Source of the DNA: Saccharum officinarum
Lineage: Eukaryota > Streptophyta > Magnoliopsida > Poales > Poaceae
DNA length: 64,000 nucleotides
NCBI GenBank assembly: GCA_020631735.1
Contig: CM036159.1
Coordinates: 17,399,511-17,463,510 of the forward strand
Reading direction: 5' to 3'
Position numbers and translations under genes: made by a program. Below the pieces are notes generated by a model. That model searched no databases, was not told where the DNA came from, and saw only the letters and a program-made list of their open reading frames with translations. Numbering within the stretch: position 1 is the stretch's first letter; each line of letters starts with the position of its first letter. Positions 62,401 to 64,000 of the stretch are shown piece after piece.

Positions 62401-64000
62401 TGACAAGCAATATGATGCAGATTTCCTTATTTATCAAGGTCAAATCAAAATCTTAAGAAAACAGTGAACAACTAGGGTGTTTAATATTTTTCCTAGCAAG
62501 TGTATATCATCACAAAATTAACAAAATAAGAATCACTATTTTTGGATATCTAAAACTCCAGATCTTGCTCTGGTCAATGTTTAAGGCATTTTTAGAGCAC
62601 TTTTTAAAACTTAATAAAGACATCAGAAAACTTCTACAAACACCTTACAAATTATGACTCCACTGCAAAGATCTTTTCTCAAGGTTTCCAAAAAGTCCTC
62701 ATTTACTATTTTTGGAGTTTCCTAGCATGTGATATGAATTTTTGAAGATTTAAATGAAATCTGAAATTCAAATTCGGAATTAACACAACCCTAACCATAT
62801 TCGCTAGGCACACCCGACTTCCCACCCCAGATCTGTCACTACATAACCGACATGCGGGACCCGATGTTCAGCCGGGCCCACCTGTCATACGAACAGAGAC
62901 ACAGGAGGGCGCCGGTCTTCTTCTTCATCCCGCCGGAGAACAGACGAGGCGGCCGGACTTGCGGCTCCGGCGAGGGAGGTTGCCGACGGCGGCGGACGAG
63001 GGCGGCACGAGCACCGGCGCACCTCACCGCACCAGAGGAGGGCCGAATCATGGCCGGAGATGCACCGTGACCTCCCGGCCGCGTGCACGGCATCCATGGC
63101 CGGTCTCGGCTCCGGAGAGGGGGAAAAACCGGTCTGCGGCTCGCCGGCGGCGGAGGAGCGGCCCGGGAGCTACGCGACGGTAAGGCGCGCCTGTGGCCAC
63201 CCGCAGCGTGGCCTGCGACCGTCCGTGGCCCTCTGGCCACGCGAGCCAGGAGGCACGGCGGCGGCTGCAGGCGGCGGTGGCGCTGCCGGCGACCAGTAGC
63301 CCGGCGAGCGCGCGCGTGGGGCAGAGCACGGTGAGGTGGAGGTGGTGACGCGCTTGGTTGAGACGGAGATAGAGCGCAGCAGCGGTCGGGCGGAGCTCCA
63401 CCGCTCGGCCATGGCGGACGCGGATCCGGCGAATATGCCGTCAACACAGCACGAGAGGCTCTACTAGAGGGTGGACGAGGTAGAGGAGATGCCGGAAAAG
63501 CTGTGGGCGAGATGGAGCGAGGCGAGGCTCGGTGGCGAGCGCGCGGGAACTCGATGGAGCTCTCGGCGGCAATGGCGACAGCTGCGGCTCTCGTTTCTCC
63601 TGGTGTCTCAGACGTGCGCGAGAGGGAGGGAGCGACTGAGAGCAAGCGGGAGGGCAGGCGGGCGCGGCCACTTTGATGTCGACCACGGCCAGTGACGCCA
63701 GGCCGGTCACGGCGCGTGGCGGCCACGCGGCGGCAACGTCCTGCTGCTCGTCGGTACTGTAGCGCAACTGAAAATCTGATTCAGTTACCAGGTGACCGAC
63801 TGATAGGCGATTTTCAACGCTAGATAACTCCTAAACCGTGATGATTCGGTTCATGGCTTAGTTACCAAAGTTGTAGTACTAAGTGAGATCTTCAATTTTG
63901 CCAATTGGAGCTCGAGCTGGTTCGGCTTGGTTTGGGAGCTACAACGTGAACAAGTCGGGTACAGGAAACTGAAATTGTAATACATACTTAGAAATTTTTC
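59456..64000 (-). repeat. Long LTR of a fourth chromovirus, minus strand, runs off the window
   Basis: Starts at the left with TGTAACAGAACCGTCC, the reverse complement of the LTR C end. At least 4545 bp. Since no primer site lies on the left, this is most likely the 3' LTR of an element whose interior lies beyond 64000. It carries the hairpin 59905-59926, the GGCAAGCCCC block near 60975, a frame at 60926-61132 at the place of the LTR reading frame, AT-rich DNA 61140-62830, and a GC-rich block 62840-63760. A patch of about 410 bp (60208-60620) matches LTR D instead of LTR C. Confidence 0.85.
59905..59926 (-). other. Conserved LTR hairpin, copy 4
   Basis: Plus strand CTGAGTAC, loop GACAAA, GTACTCAG. 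Fourth instance of the same stem with a different loop. Confidence 0.8.

Noticed and set aside
62839..63726. Long minus-strand ORF of 295 codons, with several overlapping ORFs
   Set aside because: It lies in the GC-rich block of a long LTR, has a low-complexity Arg/Pro/Ala/Ser composition and no counterpart frame in the other three LTRs.

Overview
The window is repeat-rich nuclear DNA from a grass, most likely an Andropogoneae species (the sorghum, sugarcane, Miscanthus and maize tribe). I infer this from the nested long-LTR chromoviruses, grass-type MITEs, a tRNA-derived SINE, Ac/Ds-type hAT ends and an intron-rich plant gene. It is a draft scaffold with two 100-N gaps (16850-16949 and 45874-45973). 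I see one ordinary host gene; nearly everything else is transposable element.

Positions 1-26428 hold a stack of Ty3/gypsy chromoviruses with unusually long LTRs (about 4-4.9 kb). The first 99 bases are the chromodomain end of one plus-strand element. It is cut by a minus-strand element B (3' LTR 100-4059, pol to 6509). B is itself cut by plus-strand element D (5' LTR 6510-11347, primer-binding site, an extra ORF, gag, pol up to the gap). After the gap comes a different relative, element C (gag, pol, 3' LTR ending at 26428). The extra ORF of D (12126-12740) is the most striking item: it begins with a near copy of the histone H3 N-terminal tail, followed by a coiled coil and an acidic tail. A fourth LTR of the group, on the minus strand, fills 59456-64000 and runs off the window.

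Positions 26429-39377 are a mosaic of smaller elements: a TIR element interrupted by a hAT element, a SINE interrupted by another TIR element, several copies of one MITE family, two Ds-like elements, and a degenerate L1-type LINE on the minus strand (33431-39125) carrying one of the Ds-like copies in its reverse transcriptase. Positions 39378-45437 hold three solo-LTR-like units of about 1.9 kb (TG...CA ends; perfect 5-bp target duplications on two). They carry arrays of palindromic motifs just upstream of a TATA box; one unit sits inside another and carries a 30-bp templated filler at its junction.

Positions 48637-54007 (minus strand) encode a DDM1/LSH-type SNF2 chromatin remodeler in 14 coding exons plus a 5'-UTR intron. 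It is the type of protein that keeps such elements methylated and silent. One coding exon is one base short in the TGTP motif region, which would truncate the protein; this is either a real lesion or an assembly error. Upstream of the gene are an E2F-type motif, a cluster of MITEs and a 213-bp solo LTR. I found no tRNA, rRNA or CRISPR loci.
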